The notes: generated from the sequence alone by a model not told the origin. A DNA stretch of 33,196 nt from Lachnospiraceae bacterium (GCA_017548765.1 JAFYZH010000093.1:1-33196), one strand, 5' to 3'; numbered from the stretch's first letter, positions 22,379 to 31,273 are shown. Translations and numbers: made by a program.

Positions 22379-23797
22379 ATGGCAGAAACAGAGATTCAGA
22401 AAAAGCCTGTTAAGATCATGGAGACCGTTCTTCGTGACGCGCATCAGTCATTGATCGCAACGCGTATGACGACAGAGCAGATGCTCCCGATCATCGATAA
22501 AATGGATCAGGTCGGCTATCATGCCGTAGAGTGCTGGGGCGGCGCGACCTTCGATGCTTGCCTTCGTTTCCTGAAGGAAGATCCGTGGGAGCGTCTTCGT
22601 AAGCTCCGCGCGGGCTTCAAGAACACGAAGCTGCAGATGTTGTTCCGCGGCCAGAATATCTTGGGATATCGTCACTATGCCGATGATGTGGTTGAGTACT
22701 TCGTACAGAAGTCCATCGCAAACGGTATCGACATTATCCGTATTTTCGACTGTTTGAACGACCTTCGTAACCTTCAGACAGCGGTCAATGCTTCCCGTAA
22801 GGAGGGCGGTCACGTTCAGATCGCGCTTTCCTACACCTTGGGCGATGCTTACACCCTGGACTACTGGGTAACCATGGCAAAGCGCATCGAGGAGATGGGA
22901 GCAGACTCCATCTGTATCAAGGATATGGCAGGACTTTTGCTTCCGTATAAGGCAACCGAGCTGGTTACCGCGATCAAGTCCGCTACGAAGATCCCGCTTC
23001 AGATGCATACACACTATACTTCCGGCGTAGCCAGCATGACTTACCTTAAGTCGGTAGAGGCAGGCGCAGATATCATCGATACCGCGATGTCTCCGTTCGC
23101 ACTGGGTACCAGCCAGCCGGCGACCGAAGTTATGGTAGAGACCTTCAAGGGTACTCCCTACGATACCGGTTATGACCAGAACCTTCTCGCTGAGATCGCG
23201 GATTACTTCCGCCCGCAGCGTGACGCAGCTCTTGAGAGCGGTCTCTTGAATCCGAAGGTTATGGGTGTTAATATCAAGACTCTTCTGTACCAGGTTCCGG
23301 GCGGCATGCTTTCCAACATGATCTCCCAGCTGAAGGAGCAGAACGCAGAAGACCGTTACTACGACGTGCTTCGTGAGATCCCGTTGGTTCGGAAGGACCT
23401 CGGTGAGCCGCCTCTTGTAACTCCTTCTTCCCAGATCGTAGGTACACAGGCAGTCTTCAACGTACTTCTGGGCGAGCGCTATAAGATGGCGACGAAGGAG
23501 ACGAAGGCAGTTCTGTCCGGCGAATATGGCCAGACCGTTAAGCCTTTCAATCCGGAAGTTCAGAAGAAGGTTATCCAGGATAAGAAGCCGATCACCTGCC
23601 GTCCGGCAGACCTGATCCCTGCAGAGCTCGATAAGATCGAGTCCGAGATGTCCCAGTATAAGATGCAGGACGAGGATGTTCTTTCCTACGCACTGTTCCC
23701 GCAGGTTGCTGTTGACTTCTTCAAGTACAGAGAAGCTCAGAAAGAGAAGATCGACCCGACCGCAGCAGACACTAAAAATAACGCATACCCTGTTTAA
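22379..23797 (+). CDS. oadA: OadA-type carboxyltransferase lacking a biotin domain (transcarboxylase 5S-like)
   Basis: ATG 22379 has AGAAGGAG upstream; an in-frame ATG at 22358 overlaps the previous gene. The product is 472 residues: a TIM-barrel carboxyltransferase with metal ligand Asp20 (TVLRDAHQS), Lys181 (CIKDMAG, the lysine that is carbamylated in relatives) and His210/His212 (MHTHYTSG). A conserved PGG..SNM..QLKEQ domain follows to the C-terminus. It handles oxaloacetate/pyruvate. Full OadA has an extra C-terminal biotin domain; here it is absent and supplied separately by the carrier at 20767, as in the transcarboxylase 5S subunit. Together with the MmdA-like subunit it gives the operon two different carboxyltransferases. 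Confidence 0.93.
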   Translation: MAETEIQKKPVKIMETVLRDAHQSLIATRMTTEQMLPIIDKMDQVGYHAVECWGGATFDACLRFLKEDPWERLRKLRAGFKNTKLQMLFRGQNILGYRHYADDVVEYFVQKSIANGIDIIRIFDCLNDLRNLQTAVNASRKEGGHVQIALSYTLGDAYTLDYWVTMAKRIEEMGADSICIKDMAGLLLPYKATELVTAIKSATKIPLQMHTHYTSGVASMTYLKSVEAGADIIDTAMSPFALGTSQPATEVMVETFKGTPYDTGYDQNLLAEIADYFRPQRDAALESGLLNPKVMGVNIKTLLYQVPGGMLSNMISQLKEQNAEDRYYDVLREIPLVRKDLGEPPLVTPSSQIVGTQAVFNVLLGERYKMATKETKAVLSGEYGQTVKPFNPEVQKKVIQDKKPITCRPADLIPAELDKIESEMSQYKMQDEDVLSYALFPQVAVDFFKYREAQKEKIDPTAADTKNNAYPV

Positions 23798-23812
23798 GAG
23801 GTAGAGTGATCC

Positions 23813-24772
23813 ATGAAAAGCGCTACGAAATATAAAGTGGAGCAGTCGCTCCTCGAGCATATTACGAAGAACGCGTTCGGCGTCAAGCCCATCAGCGTCC
23901 AGGCGATCGATGACGGTTCCTTTAACGCAGTTTACCTGATCGAGGTACCGGATGGCCGCCGCGCCGTATTGAAGGTGGCACCTTGCGACGATGAACGTGT
24001 CTTGCGCTATGAAAAAAACATAATGTACACCGAGGTCAGTGTGATGCAGAAGATCAAGCGTCACACGGCCGTCCCGGTGCCGGATCTGTACTATTTCGAC
24101 GCCGCTCACACCTCGTGTCCGTCCGATTACTTCTTCATGCAGTACATCAACGCCTCCAACTATCATCTGGTGGAGACGCAGCTGTCGGAGGAAGTCCGCA
24201 ACCGGATCGATGAGCAGATCGGAATGTATAACCGCTATATCAACGAGATCAAAGGACACCTGTTCGGGTATTTCGGACAGGAGCGCCGGCAGAAAGAGAC
24301 CTGGTACGAAGCATTCTCCCGTATGTTGGAGGATATCATCGCAGACGCGAAGCACTACAACGTAGAGTTCGGTCTGGATGAAAACGTATTCTACCGTCTG
24401 CTGGAGAGCGACGAGGAGGCGTTCAACGCCGTGACCGAGCCGCGCCTGGTCCACTCGGATCTCTGGGCGGGCAATGTCTTCATCCGCGAGGATAAGATCG
24501 TCGCCATCATCGACTGGGAGCGTTGCCTCTGGGCGGATCCCCTGATCGAACGCGGTTTCCGCAGCGAGTACTTGAAACAGTCGTTCCTGCGGGGCTATCA
24601 GCGTGAAGAGCCATTCACGGCCCAGGAACGCAGAAGACTGCGTTGGTACGACCTGTACTACTACATGACATTGGCCGTGGAAGAGTGCGCACGTGAATAC
24701 GATGACGAAAACTACCACGAGCACGTATGGAAGCAGTACCACCAGGCACTGTCCCGATTGAAACTGGATTAA
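23813..24772 (+). CDS. APH/choline-kinase-like phosphotransferase
   Basis: This is a 319-residue kinase of the aminoglycoside phosphotransferase fold. The N-lobe has GSFNAVYLIE followed by RRAVLKVAP (ATP-binding Lys). The C-lobe has the catalytic loop LVHSDLWAGNVFI with HxDxxxxN and the metal site IIDWERC. The family phosphorylates small molecules such as choline, sugars, fructosamines, homoserine or aminoglycosides. The HSDLWAGN loop resembles fructosamine kinases (HGDLWSGN), but the rest does not allow a substrate call. It lies 15 bases after oadA and 26 before glyA, so it is probably co-transcribed with both. Codon use appears less biased than in those highly expressed neighbours. Confidence 0.85.
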   Translation: MKSATKYKVEQSLLEHITKNAFGVKPISVQAIDDGSFNAVYLIEVPDGRRAVLKVAPCDDERVLRYEKNIMYTEVSVMQKIKRHTAVPVPDLYYFDAAHTSCPSDYFFMQYINASNYHLVETQLSEEVRNRIDEQIGMYNRYINEIKGHLFGYFGQERRQKETWYEAFSRMLEDIIADAKHYNVEFGLDENVFYRLLESDEEAFNAVTEPRLVHSDLWAGNVFIREDKIVAIIDWERCLWADPLIERGFRSEYLKQSFLRGYQREEPFTAQERRRLRWYDLYYYMTLAVEECAREYDDENYHEHVWKQYHQALSRLKLD

Positions 24773-24798
24773 ATTATTAAATTATAGAAGGAGACCTT

Positions 24799-26043
24799 AT
24801 GTATTCTTTTGATGAAATCAAGAAGACGGATCCCGAAATCGCCGCAGCGATCGCTTCGGAGGTTTCCCGTCAGAACAGTCACATTGAGTTAATCGCATCG
24901 GAGAACTTCGTAAGCAAGGCAGTCATGGCAGCCATGGGCAGCCCCCTTACGAATAAGTATGCCGAAGGATATCCGGGTAAGCGTTACTACGGCGGCTGCG
25001 AGTGCGTAGACGTAGTAGAGGAGCTGGCTCGAGAGAGAGCGAAGGAGATCTTCGGTTGCGAGTACGTTAACGTACAGCCGCACTCCGGCGCACAGGCAAA
25101 CATGGCCGTATTCTTCGCTGTATTGAATCCCGGCGACACCTACATGGGCATGAACCTGGCACACGGCGGCCACCTGTCCCACGGAAGCCCGGTAAATATG
25201 TCCGGTAAGTATTTCAACTGCGTGCCTTACGGTGTAAATGATGACGGTTTCATCGACTACGATGAGGTTCGCCGCATTGCCCTCGAGTGCAAGCCTAAGA
25301 TGATCGTTTGCGGTGCTTCCGCATATCCTCGTGAGATCAACTTCAAGCGTTTCCGCGAGATCGCAGACGAAGTCGGCGCAGTACTGATGGCAGATATCGC
25401 TCATATCGCTGGTCTGGTAGCTACCGGCCTTCACATGAGCCCCATCCCTTACGCTCACATCACGACCACGACCACACATAAGACCCTTCGCGGACCGCGC
25501 GGTGGTATGATCATGTGCTCTAATGAGGTCAATGAGCGCTTTAACTTCAACAAGGCAGTATTCCCCGGCATCCAGGGTGGCCCTCTGATGCACGTGATCG
25601 CTGCAAAGGCTGTAAGCTTCAAGGAAGCTCTGTCTCCTGAATTTAAGGAGTACCAGACACGTATTAAGGCAAACAGCGCAGCTCTGGCTAAGGCTATGAT
25701 GGAGCGCGGCTTCAACCTGGTATCCGGCGGTACAGAGAACCACCTGATGCTCGTAAATCTGCTTAACCTCGGCGTTACCGGTAAGGCAACCGAGAAGCTT
25801 CTCGACGCGGCAAATATCACCTGCAATAAGAACGCCATTCCGAACGATCCTGCATCACCGTTCGTAACCAGCGGTATCCGTCTCGGAACAGCTGCAGTCA
25901 GCGCACGCGGCATGCAGCCTGAGGATATGGTGACCATCGCAGAGGCGATCAAACTGGCCGTGATCGACAACGATCAGGAGTCTGCTAAGGCTTTGGTAAA
26001 GACATTGACCGATAAATACCCTCTCTACGAGGAACTTGCATAA
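24799..26043 (+). CDS. glyA: Serine hydroxymethyltransferase
   Basis: This is a 414-residue PLP enzyme converting serine and tetrahydrofolate to glycine and methylene-tetrahydrofolate. The family signatures are complete: IASENFVS near the N-terminus, [25 protein letters not shown], the PLP-contacting Asp199/His202 in MADIAHIAG, and the Schiff-base Lys228 in [15 protein letters not shown]. Length is normal. RBS AAGGAG is strong and codon use is biased, as in a highly expressed gene. I see no separate promoter or riboswitch in the 26-base gap upstream, so it is probably read from the decarboxylase operon. Confidence 0.98.
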   Translation: MYSFDEIKKTDPEIAAAIASEVSRQNSHIELIASENFVSKAVMAAMGSPLTNKYAEGYPGKRYYGGCECVDVVEELARERAKEIFGCEYVNVQPHSGAQANMAVFFAVLNPGDTYMGMNLAHGGHLSHGSPVNMSGKYFNCVPYGVNDDGFIDYDEVRRIALECKPKMIVCGASAYPREINFKRFREIADEVGAVLMADIAHIAGLVATGLHMSPIPYAHITTTTTHKTLRGPRGGMIMCSNEVNERFNFNKAVFPGIQGGPLMHVIAAKAVSFKEALSPEFKEYQTRIKANSAALAKAMMERGFNLVSGGTENHLMLVNLLNLGVTGKATEKLLDAANITCNKNAIPNDPASPFVTSGIRLGTAAVSARGMQPEDMVTIAEAIKLAVIDNDQESAKALVKTLTDKYPLYEELA

Positions 26044-26082
26044 GTCAATTGAAAAAATAAGCAAAAAATAATCAAATTTATG

Positions 26083-26123
26083 GCGGGAAATGACTGGATT
26101 TTTTCAGCATTTCCCGCTATAAT
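26083..26123 (+). promoter_or_regulatory. Promoter with operator-like palindrome for the fucose-isomerase-like gene
   Basis: Perfect 10-base arms GCGGGAAATG (26083-26092) and CATTTCCCGC (26108-26117) flank 15 bases, and TATAAT (26118-26123) follows with no gap. A weak -35 TGGATT (26095-26100) at 17-base spacing lies between the arms. A protein bound to the palindrome would cover the -35 and spacer. There is no T-run, so it is not an ordinary glyA terminator. Confidence 0.7.
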
Positions 26124-26225
26124 GTTATTCAGAAGAAATGCGCTTGCTGACCATCCGGACATACGAACCGTTGGGAAGGGGAGAAGAGCGCGTCTCGGAA
26201 CAAAAAAACAGGAGGATTCATGCAC

Positions 26226-27710
26226 ATGAATAACATTCCCAAAATTAAACTTGGTATCGTTGCAGTAAGCCGTGACTGCTTCCCTGAGTCACTTGCTGTC
26301 AACAGAAGAAAGGCATTGGTTGCTGCATACGCTAAGAAGTATGACGCAGCTGATATCTACGAGTGCCCGATCTGCATTGTAGAGAGTGAGATCCACATGG
26401 TACAGGCTCTGGAAGATATCAAGAAGGCAGGCTGTAATGCACTTTGCGTATATCTCGGAAACTTCGGTCCTGAGATCGCTGAGACATTGCTTGCTAAGCA
26501 CTATGACGGACCTAAGATGTTCTGCGCAGCTGCAGAGGAGAGCCAGGATAACCTGATCGGTGGCCGAGGCGACGCTTACTGCGGTATGCTGAACGCAAGC
26601 TACAACCTGAAGCTTCGTAACACCAAGGCTTACATCCCGGAGTATCCGGTAGGTGACGCTGAGGATTGCGCAGATATGATCCACGAGTTCCTGCCTATCG
26701 CACGCGCACTCGTTGGTCTTTCCAAACTGAAGATCATCGGCTTCGGACCTCGTCCGCTCAACTTCCTTGCATGTAATGCACCGATCAAGGCTCTCTATGA
26801 CCTTGGTGTTGAGATCGAAGAGAACTCCGAGCTCGATCTGTTCGAGGCTTTCAAGAAGCACGAAGGCGACCCTCGTATTCCTGAGGTAGTTGCTGACATG
26901 GCTGCAGAACTCGGCGCAGGCAACAAGAAGCCTGAGATCCTGCCGAAGCTCGCTCAGTACGAACTGACACTCCTTGACTGGGTTGAGGCTCATAAGGGTT
27001 ATCGTGAGTACGTTGCGATCGCAGGTAAGTGCTGGCCCGCATTCCAGACCCAGTTCGGTTTCGTACCTTGCTACGTTAACAGCCGTCTGACCGGTCGCGG
27101 TATCCCGGTATCCTGTGAAGTAGATATCTACGGCGCACTTTCCGAATTCATCGGTACCTGCGTATCCGAAGACATCGTTACCCTGCTCGATATCAACAAC
27201 TCCGTTCCGAAGGATATGTACGAAGAGTCCATCAAGGGTAAATTCGACTACACACACAATGATACATTCATGGGCTTCCACTGCGGTAACACCTGCTCTA
27301 AGAAGCTTGCATTCTGCGACATGAAGTATCAGCTCATCATGGCAAGAGCTCTTCCGGAAGAGGTTACCCAGGGTACCCTCGAAGGCGATATCGCTCCCGG
27401 CGACATCACTTTCTTCCGTCTGCAGAGCACCGCTGACACCAAGCTTCGCGCTTACGTTGCACACGGTGAGGTTCTCCCGGTTGCTACACGTTCGTTCGGT
27501 GGTATCGGCGTATTCGCGATCAAGGAAATGGGACGTTTCTATCGTCACGTTCTGATCGAGAAGAACTTCCCTCACCACGGCGCCGTAACTTTCGGTCACC
27601 ATGGTAAGGCTCTGTTCGAAGTATTCAAGTACCTCGGCGTTCCGATGGAAGACATCAACTTCAATCAGCCTGCAGGTATGATGTATCCTACAGAGAATCC
27701 TTTCAAATAA
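26226..27710 (+). CDS. L-fucose/L-arabinose isomerase-fold protein, function uncertain
   Basis: ATG 26226 gives 9-base spacing from GGAGGA (26211-26216); ATG 26220 is too close. The product is 494 residues. The N-terminal half is Rossmann-like (KIKLGIVAVSRDCFPESLAVNR...CPICIVES), as in the FucI/AraA superfamily. The C-terminal half carries conserved acidic and His residues in CEVDIYGALSEFIG, VTLLDINN, FMGFHCGNTC and FGHHGKALFEVFKYLG. Classic FucI is about 590 residues, so this is a shorter member of the kind often annotated as fucose isomerase in Clostridia. An aldose-ketose isomerase role is plausible but unproven. No sugar transporter or kinase adjoins it. Codon bias suggests high expression. 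Confidence 0.8.
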   Translation: MNNIPKIKLGIVAVSRDCFPESLAVNRRKALVAAYAKKYDAADIYECPICIVESEIHMVQALEDIKKAGCNALCVYLGNFGPEIAETLLAKHYDGPKMFCAAAEESQDNLIGGRGDAYCGMLNASYNLKLRNTKAYIPEYPVGDAEDCADMIHEFLPIARALVGLSKLKIIGFGPRPLNFLACNAPIKALYDLGVEIEENSELDLFEAFKKHEGDPRIPEVVADMAAELGAGNKKPEILPKLAQYELTLLDWVEAHKGYREYVAIAGKCWPAFQTQFGFVPCYVNSRLTGRGIPVSCEVDIYGALSEFIGTCVSEDIVTLLDINNSVPKDMYEESIKGKFDYTHNDTFMGFHCGNTCSKKLAFCDMKYQLIMARALPEEVTQGTLEGDIAPGDITFFRLQSTADTKLRAYVAHGEVLPVATRSFGGIGVFAIKEMGRFYRHVLIEKNFPHHGAVTFGHHGKALFEVFKYLGVPMEDINFNQPAGMMYPTENPFK

Positions 27711-27740
27711 GATTTGAAAAAACATCGATAAAACGAGACG

Positions 27741-27767
27741 GCCTGTCGTGAAAACGACAGGCTGTTT
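27741..27767 (+). terminator. Terminator after the fucose-isomerase-like gene
   Basis: GCCTGTCGT and ACGACAGGC form a perfect 9-bp stem around a GAAA tetraloop, followed by TGTTTTG. The T-run is interrupted but adequate. Confidence 0.8.
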
Positions 27768-27769
27768 TG

Positions 27770-27798
27770 TTGCTTTTTGGGGTGGGGTGTGATAAACT
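27770..27798 (+). promoter_or_regulatory. Putative ung promoter
   Basis: TTGCTT (27770-27775) and TAAACT (27793-27798) are 17 bases apart, and TGA directly before the -10 makes an extended -10. The -35 hexamer equals that of the decarboxylase operon. The leader to the GTG start is about 60 bases. Confidence 0.5.
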
Positions 27799-27863
27799 AA
27801 GAATGATACGAAGTCGGTATAAGCAGGACCGGCTTAGACTCGATGGGATAGAGAGGTACGACA

Positions 27864-28553
27864 GTGGCATCGATCCAAAATGACTGGCTTTCAGTGGTTT
27901 CCCCGGAGTTTCGGAAACCCTACTATAAAGAATTATACGAGTTCATCTGTCGCGAGTACCAGGAGCACACGGTATACCCGCCGGCGCAGGACATCTTTAA
28001 CGCGTTCCACTTTACGCCGCTGTCGGAGGTGAAGGTGGTGATCCTGGGGCAGGATCCGTACCACAACATCGGCCAGGCGCACGGCCTGTCATTTTCCGTA
28101 CAGGTCGGACAGGAGATTCCGCCGTCCTTAGTAAATATCTATAAGGAACTGCAGGAGGATCAGGGCTGCTACATCCCGAACCACGGCTGCCTGAAGAAAT
28201 GGGCAGACCAGGGCGTACTTCTTCTGAATACGGTGCTGACCGTGCGGGCGCATCAGGCATTTTCCCATCAGGGAAAGGGCTGGGAGATGTTCACCGACGC
28301 GGTGATCCGGGGCCTCGAGCAGGTCGACCGTCCCATCGTATACATGCTGTGGGGAAAGCCCGCGCAGGAGAAGCGTAAGATGATCACGAACCCGAATCAT
28401 TTGGTGCTTACGGCGCCGCATCCGTCGCCACTCTCGGCGTACCGCGGTTTCTTCGGGTGCAGGCATTTTAGTAAGGCCAATGCGTTCCTTAAGGAGCATG
28501 GGCTTGCGACCATAGACTGGCAGATAGAAAGTGTAGAGGATAGCAGATCATGA
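27864..28553 (+). CDS. ung: Uracil-DNA glycosylase, family 1
   Basis: This is a 229-residue enzyme that excises uracil from DNA. Both family-1 signatures are intact: GQDPYHNIGQAHGLSFSV with catalytic Asp64, and HPSPLSAYRGFFGCRHF with His186. It also has the uracil-binding LLLNTVLTVR. It starts with GTG 27864 (GAGAGG upstream); no in-frame ATG lies close upstream. Length matches E. coli Ung (229). The stop overlaps the next gene by ATGA. Confidence 0.97.
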   Translation: MASIQNDWLSVVSPEFRKPYYKELYEFICREYQEHTVYPPAQDIFNAFHFTPLSEVKVVILGQDPYHNIGQAHGLSFSVQVGQEIPPSLVNIYKELQEDQGCYIPNHGCLKKWADQGVLLLNTVLTVRAHQAFSHQGKGWEMFTDAVIRGLEQVDRPIVYMLWGKPAQEKRKMITNPNHLVLTAPHPSPLSAYRGFFGCRHFSKANAFLKEHGLATIDWQIESVEDSRS

Positions 28554-28936
28554 ATAAAACGATCGTAGTTTGCGTCATCCGCAAGGCGGAGAACGCTGAA
28601 GATATCAAGGCTTGTGTACCGAATGTGGACCGCGTTGCGTCGGAGATCACGCTCGCGGATATCGCTTATGTTGCCGAATACGGCGAGGACCATGCGGTCG
28701 TAAAGCGTATGGACGGACGGGCGGCCGCGCTGCTCGACAACACTGCACGCGACGAGGAGTTTCAGGTGAAGCTGACGCTCACCGGCCTGACGCCGCTGGT
28801 TTCCTTTACCGTATTTGTATATGACGAGACGGAGAAGATCAGCCGCTATCGCCGCGTGGCGAATTCCGCAGGCATCTTGGAGTTCGTCTGCGATATTCCG
28901 GCCGGCGGCTACGGGCTGGTTTTGCAAAATGCGTAA
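28550..28936 (+). CDS. Uncharacterised 128-residue protein coupled to ung
   Basis: The ATG overlaps the ung stop by four bases, so translation is coupled. I recognise no family. The N-terminus (KTIVVCVIRKAE) and the middle (RVASEITLADIAYVAEYGEDHAVVKRMDGRAAALLDN) suggest an alpha/beta segment. The last 60 residues (EFQVKLTLTGLTPLVSFTVFVYDETEKISRYRRVANSAGILEFVCDIPAGGYGLVLQN) look like a small beta-sandwich. There is no signal peptide or membrane helix. No function is assigned. Confidence 0.75.
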   Translation: MNKTIVVCVIRKAENAEDIKACVPNVDRVASEITLADIAYVAEYGEDHAVVKRMDGRAAALLDNTARDEEFQVKLTLTGLTPLVSFTVFVYDETEKISRYRRVANSAGILEFVCDIPAGGYGLVLQNA

Positions 28937-28947
28937 GATGATGCATC

Positions 28948-28964
28948 TGTTCACAATTTGAACA
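28948..28964. promoter_or_regulatory. Inverted repeat upstream of the OmpR-type regulator
   Basis: TGTTCA (28948-28953) and TGAACA (28959-28964) are perfect 6-base arms around CAATT. A TAGAAT box at 28976-28981 could be the -10, but no -35 is at good spacing. It is a candidate autoregulatory site. Confidence 0.4.
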
Positions 28965-29020
28965 TATCAAAACGTTAGAATAACCATATAGAGAATACCT
29001 TTATACATGGAGGGATGATT

Positions 29021-29701
29021 ATGGACCAGCCGAAGATCATGGTAGTGGATGATGAGACCAGAATGCGCAAACTGTTGCGCGACTTTCTGGTGAAAGAAGG
29101 TTTTCAGGTGATCGAAGCCGAAGACGGCGCGAAAGCCATCGATATCTTCTTCGAGAATAAAGACATTGACCTCGTGCTTTTGGACGTTATGATGCCGAAC
29201 ATGGACGGCTGGGAAGTGACGAAGTGGATCCGCCAGTATTCCAAGGTGCCTATCATCATGCTCACGGCGAAGAGCGAAGAGCGTGACGAACTGAAGGGCT
29301 TTGAACTGGGCGTGGATGAATACGTTACCAAACCGTTCAGCCCGAAGATCCTGATGGCCAGGGTAAATGCACTCCTGCGCCGCACAGGCACCGTTTCGAA
29401 CGGCGACGTGATCGAGGTCGGCGGCATCGTGCTGAATAAGAGTGCGCATTCCGTGACGATCGACGGAAACCCGATCGATCTGAGTTTTAAAGAGTTTGAA
29501 CTTTTGGCGTTCTTCCTGGATAACCAGGGGATCGCATTGTCCCGTGAGAAGATCCTGAATTTCGTGTGGGACTACGATTATTTCGGCGACGTTCGTACCA
29601 TCGATACACACGTAAAGAAACTGCGCAGCAAGATGGGCGAGAAGGGAAACTACATCAAGACAGTTTGGGGCATGGGCTACAAATTTGATCTGAATTCGTA
29701 A
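29021..29701 (+). CDS. Response regulator, OmpR/PhoB family
   Basis: ATG 29021 is 6 bases after GGAGGG (29009-29014); ATG 29015 abuts the RBS. The 226-residue product has a receiver domain (Asp10/11, phospho-acceptor Asp55 in LLDVMMPNMDG, Thr82, Lys104) and an OmpR-type winged helix at about 130-225 (SFKEFELLAFFLDNQGIALSREKIL...VDTHVKKLR-like RTIDTHVKKLR...TVWGMGYKF). It is 12 bases before the kinase gene and forms a two-component system with it. The targets are unknown. Confidence 0.96.
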   Translation: MDQPKIMVVDDETRMRKLLRDFLVKEGFQVIEAEDGAKAIDIFFENKDIDLVLLDVMMPNMDGWEVTKWIRQYSKVPIIMLTAKSEERDELKGFELGVDEYVTKPFSPKILMARVNALLRRTGTVSNGDVIEVGGIVLNKSAHSVTIDGNPIDLSFKEFELLAFFLDNQGIALSREKILNFVWDYDYFGDVRTIDTHVKKLRSKMGEKGNYIKTVWGMGYKFDLNS

Positions 29702-29713
29702 ATCGAGGTAGGC

Positions 29714-31273
29714 ATGAAGTACAGAAATACATTTCGCTTTCGGTTTACTGTACTGTTTCTTATCGTTTTAGCCGTGGTCTATGCGGGAACCTATTTTGTG
29801 TTCCGCCAGTTCCTCGCGCCTTATGCCTTGGAGAAAAAGAGCGACCTGATGGAGTCGGTATGCCAGGACCTGCTGGAGATGGACGCCGGCACGAATGACC
29901 GTATCAAAGGTGTGACGTCTTTCGCGGAGGTGTTCCAGGAGGAAGAGGCGTACTATCAGGAATACCTGGATTTCATTAAGGAACAGTACGGTATCTCCGT
30001 ATATATGGAAACCACGTTTCAACGTGTGCATCCGGCTTACGGTTCGCAGCTCCAGACGTTGCGCATCGCTTCCCGGGACGTTGACGCGGACTATATGAAA
30101 TCGCGTTTGAACAACCTGAAGCGCACGTATGCGATGCAGAGCCGCTTCGAGGATTCGAACACGGTCGTAACGAAAGAAAACTACACGATCCGATATAATG
30201 CCGAGACATCCTCGGATAATAATCACATCGACGGATGGGGCGGGGCCGACGGCTTCCAGTTCCTCGTTTCGATGACCGTGGCGGACGTCCGCAACAACAT
30301 CAAGATCGTGCAATCCTTCTATATCTATGTCGGCCTGGGCGGCTTTTTGATCGGCGGCTTACTGATCTTCCTCGTCATGCGCAGGGCGACCCGCTCCGTA
30401 ACGCGACTCACTGACATTTCCAATCAGATGATGGAGATGGACTTCAGCGCGAAGTACATCGGTAACTCGAAGGACGAGATCGGAGTGCTCGGGCAGAACA
30501 TGAATGCATTGTCCGAGAAATTGGAACATACGCTGTTGGAACTGAAGACGGCGAACCTCGAGTTGATGAACGACATCGAAAAGAAAAACGAGATCGAGCA
30601 GCAGCGGACGGAGTTCATCTCCAACGTTTCACATGAGTTGAAGACGCCGATCGCGCTGATCCAGGGATATGCCGAAGGCCTCAGCGAGGGCGTCACCGAC
30701 GATCCGGAGAGCGTGCGCGATTACTGCAACGTCATCGTGGACGAGGCGCAGAAGATGAACCGCATGGTGCGTCAGCTGCTGAGCCTGAACCAGATCGAGG
30801 CGGGCCAGAACATGCTGGACATCAGCCGTTTCGACATCACCGAACTGATCAACGGCGTGGTAGGTGCGCAGGAGATCGAGCTTACGAAGAAGAAGGCCCT
30901 GGTCATCGTGCGGCAGCATGATCCCGTATTTGTAATGGGCGATGAATACCGCATCGAAGAAGTATTGACCAACTACATCTCCAACGCGATCAACCATCTT
31001 GCTGGAAAGCGTGAGATCGTGATCGATACGACGACGAAGGATGGTAATGTCCGCGTCAGCGTATCCAACACCGGAAAGCCCATCCCGGAAGAGGAGATCG
31101 ACCGCATCTGGGAGAAATTCTACAAAGTGGATAAGGCACGCACCCGCGAGTACGGCGGCCACGGCATCGGCCTTTCGATCGTTAAGGCGATCATGGATCG
31201 TCACCACGGCAAATGCGGCGCGTACAATACAGACACAGGCGTTGTATTTTGGTTCGAACTGCCTTGTGGCTGA
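29714..31273 (+). CDS. Sensor histidine kinase, HAMP/HisKA/HATPase type
   Basis: This is a 519-residue kinase. TM1 is about 11-30 and the extracytoplasmic sensor domain about 31-195. TM2 is about 201-222 and HAMP about 222-275. A coiled linker leads to the H-box with His307 (FISNVSHELKTPIALIQGYAEGL). The HATPase domain has the N-box (EVLTNYISNAINHL), a G1 region reading NTGKPIP in place of DxGxGIP, an F-box (WEKFYKVDKAR) and G2 (GGHGIGLSIVKAIM). The roughly 165-residue sensor is mixed and not recognised. It is paired with the regulator directly upstream. The NTG variant occurs in other active kinases, so I expect activity. Confidence 0.95.
   Translation: MKYRNTFRFRFTVLFLIVLAVVYAGTYFVFRQFLAPYALEKKSDLMESVCQDLLEMDAGTNDRIKGVTSFAEVFQEEEAYYQEYLDFIKEQYGISVYMETTFQRVHPAYGSQLQTLRIASRDVDADYMKSRLNNLKRTYAMQSRFEDSNTVVTKENYTIRYNAETSSDNNHIDGWGGADGFQFLVSMTVADVRNNIKIVQSFYIYVGLGGFLIGGLLIFLVMRRATRSVTRLTDISNQMMEMDFSAKYIGNSKDEIGVLGQNMNALSEKLEHTLLELKTANLELMNDIEKKNEIEQQRTEFISNVSHELKTPIALIQGYAEGLSEGVTDDPESVRDYCNVIVDEAQKMNRMVRQLLSLNQIEAGQNMLDISRFDITELINGVVGAQEIELTKKKALVIVRQHDPVFVMGDEYRIEEVLTNYISNAINHLAGKREIVIDTTTKDGNVRVSVSNTGKPIPEEEIDRIWEKFYKVDKARTREYGGHGIGLSIVKAIMDRHHGKCGAYNTDTGVVFWFELPCG

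Noticed and set aside
22448-24742. A 764-codon open frame on the minus strand opposite oadA and the phosphotransferase
   Set aside because: It spans two well-supported + strand genes and the gap between them, has no RBS or recognisable domain, and is low-complexity in the way antisense frames of biased genes are.
26083-26117. Terminator for glyA
   Set aside because: The hairpin has no downstream T-run and is followed directly by a -10 box, so an operator is more likely. Partial termination cannot be excluded.
26289-27725. A 478-codon minus-strand frame opposite the fucose-isomerase-like gene
   Set aside because: It is an antisense product of strong codon bias. The + strand protein has recognisable conserved blocks and the antisense one does not.
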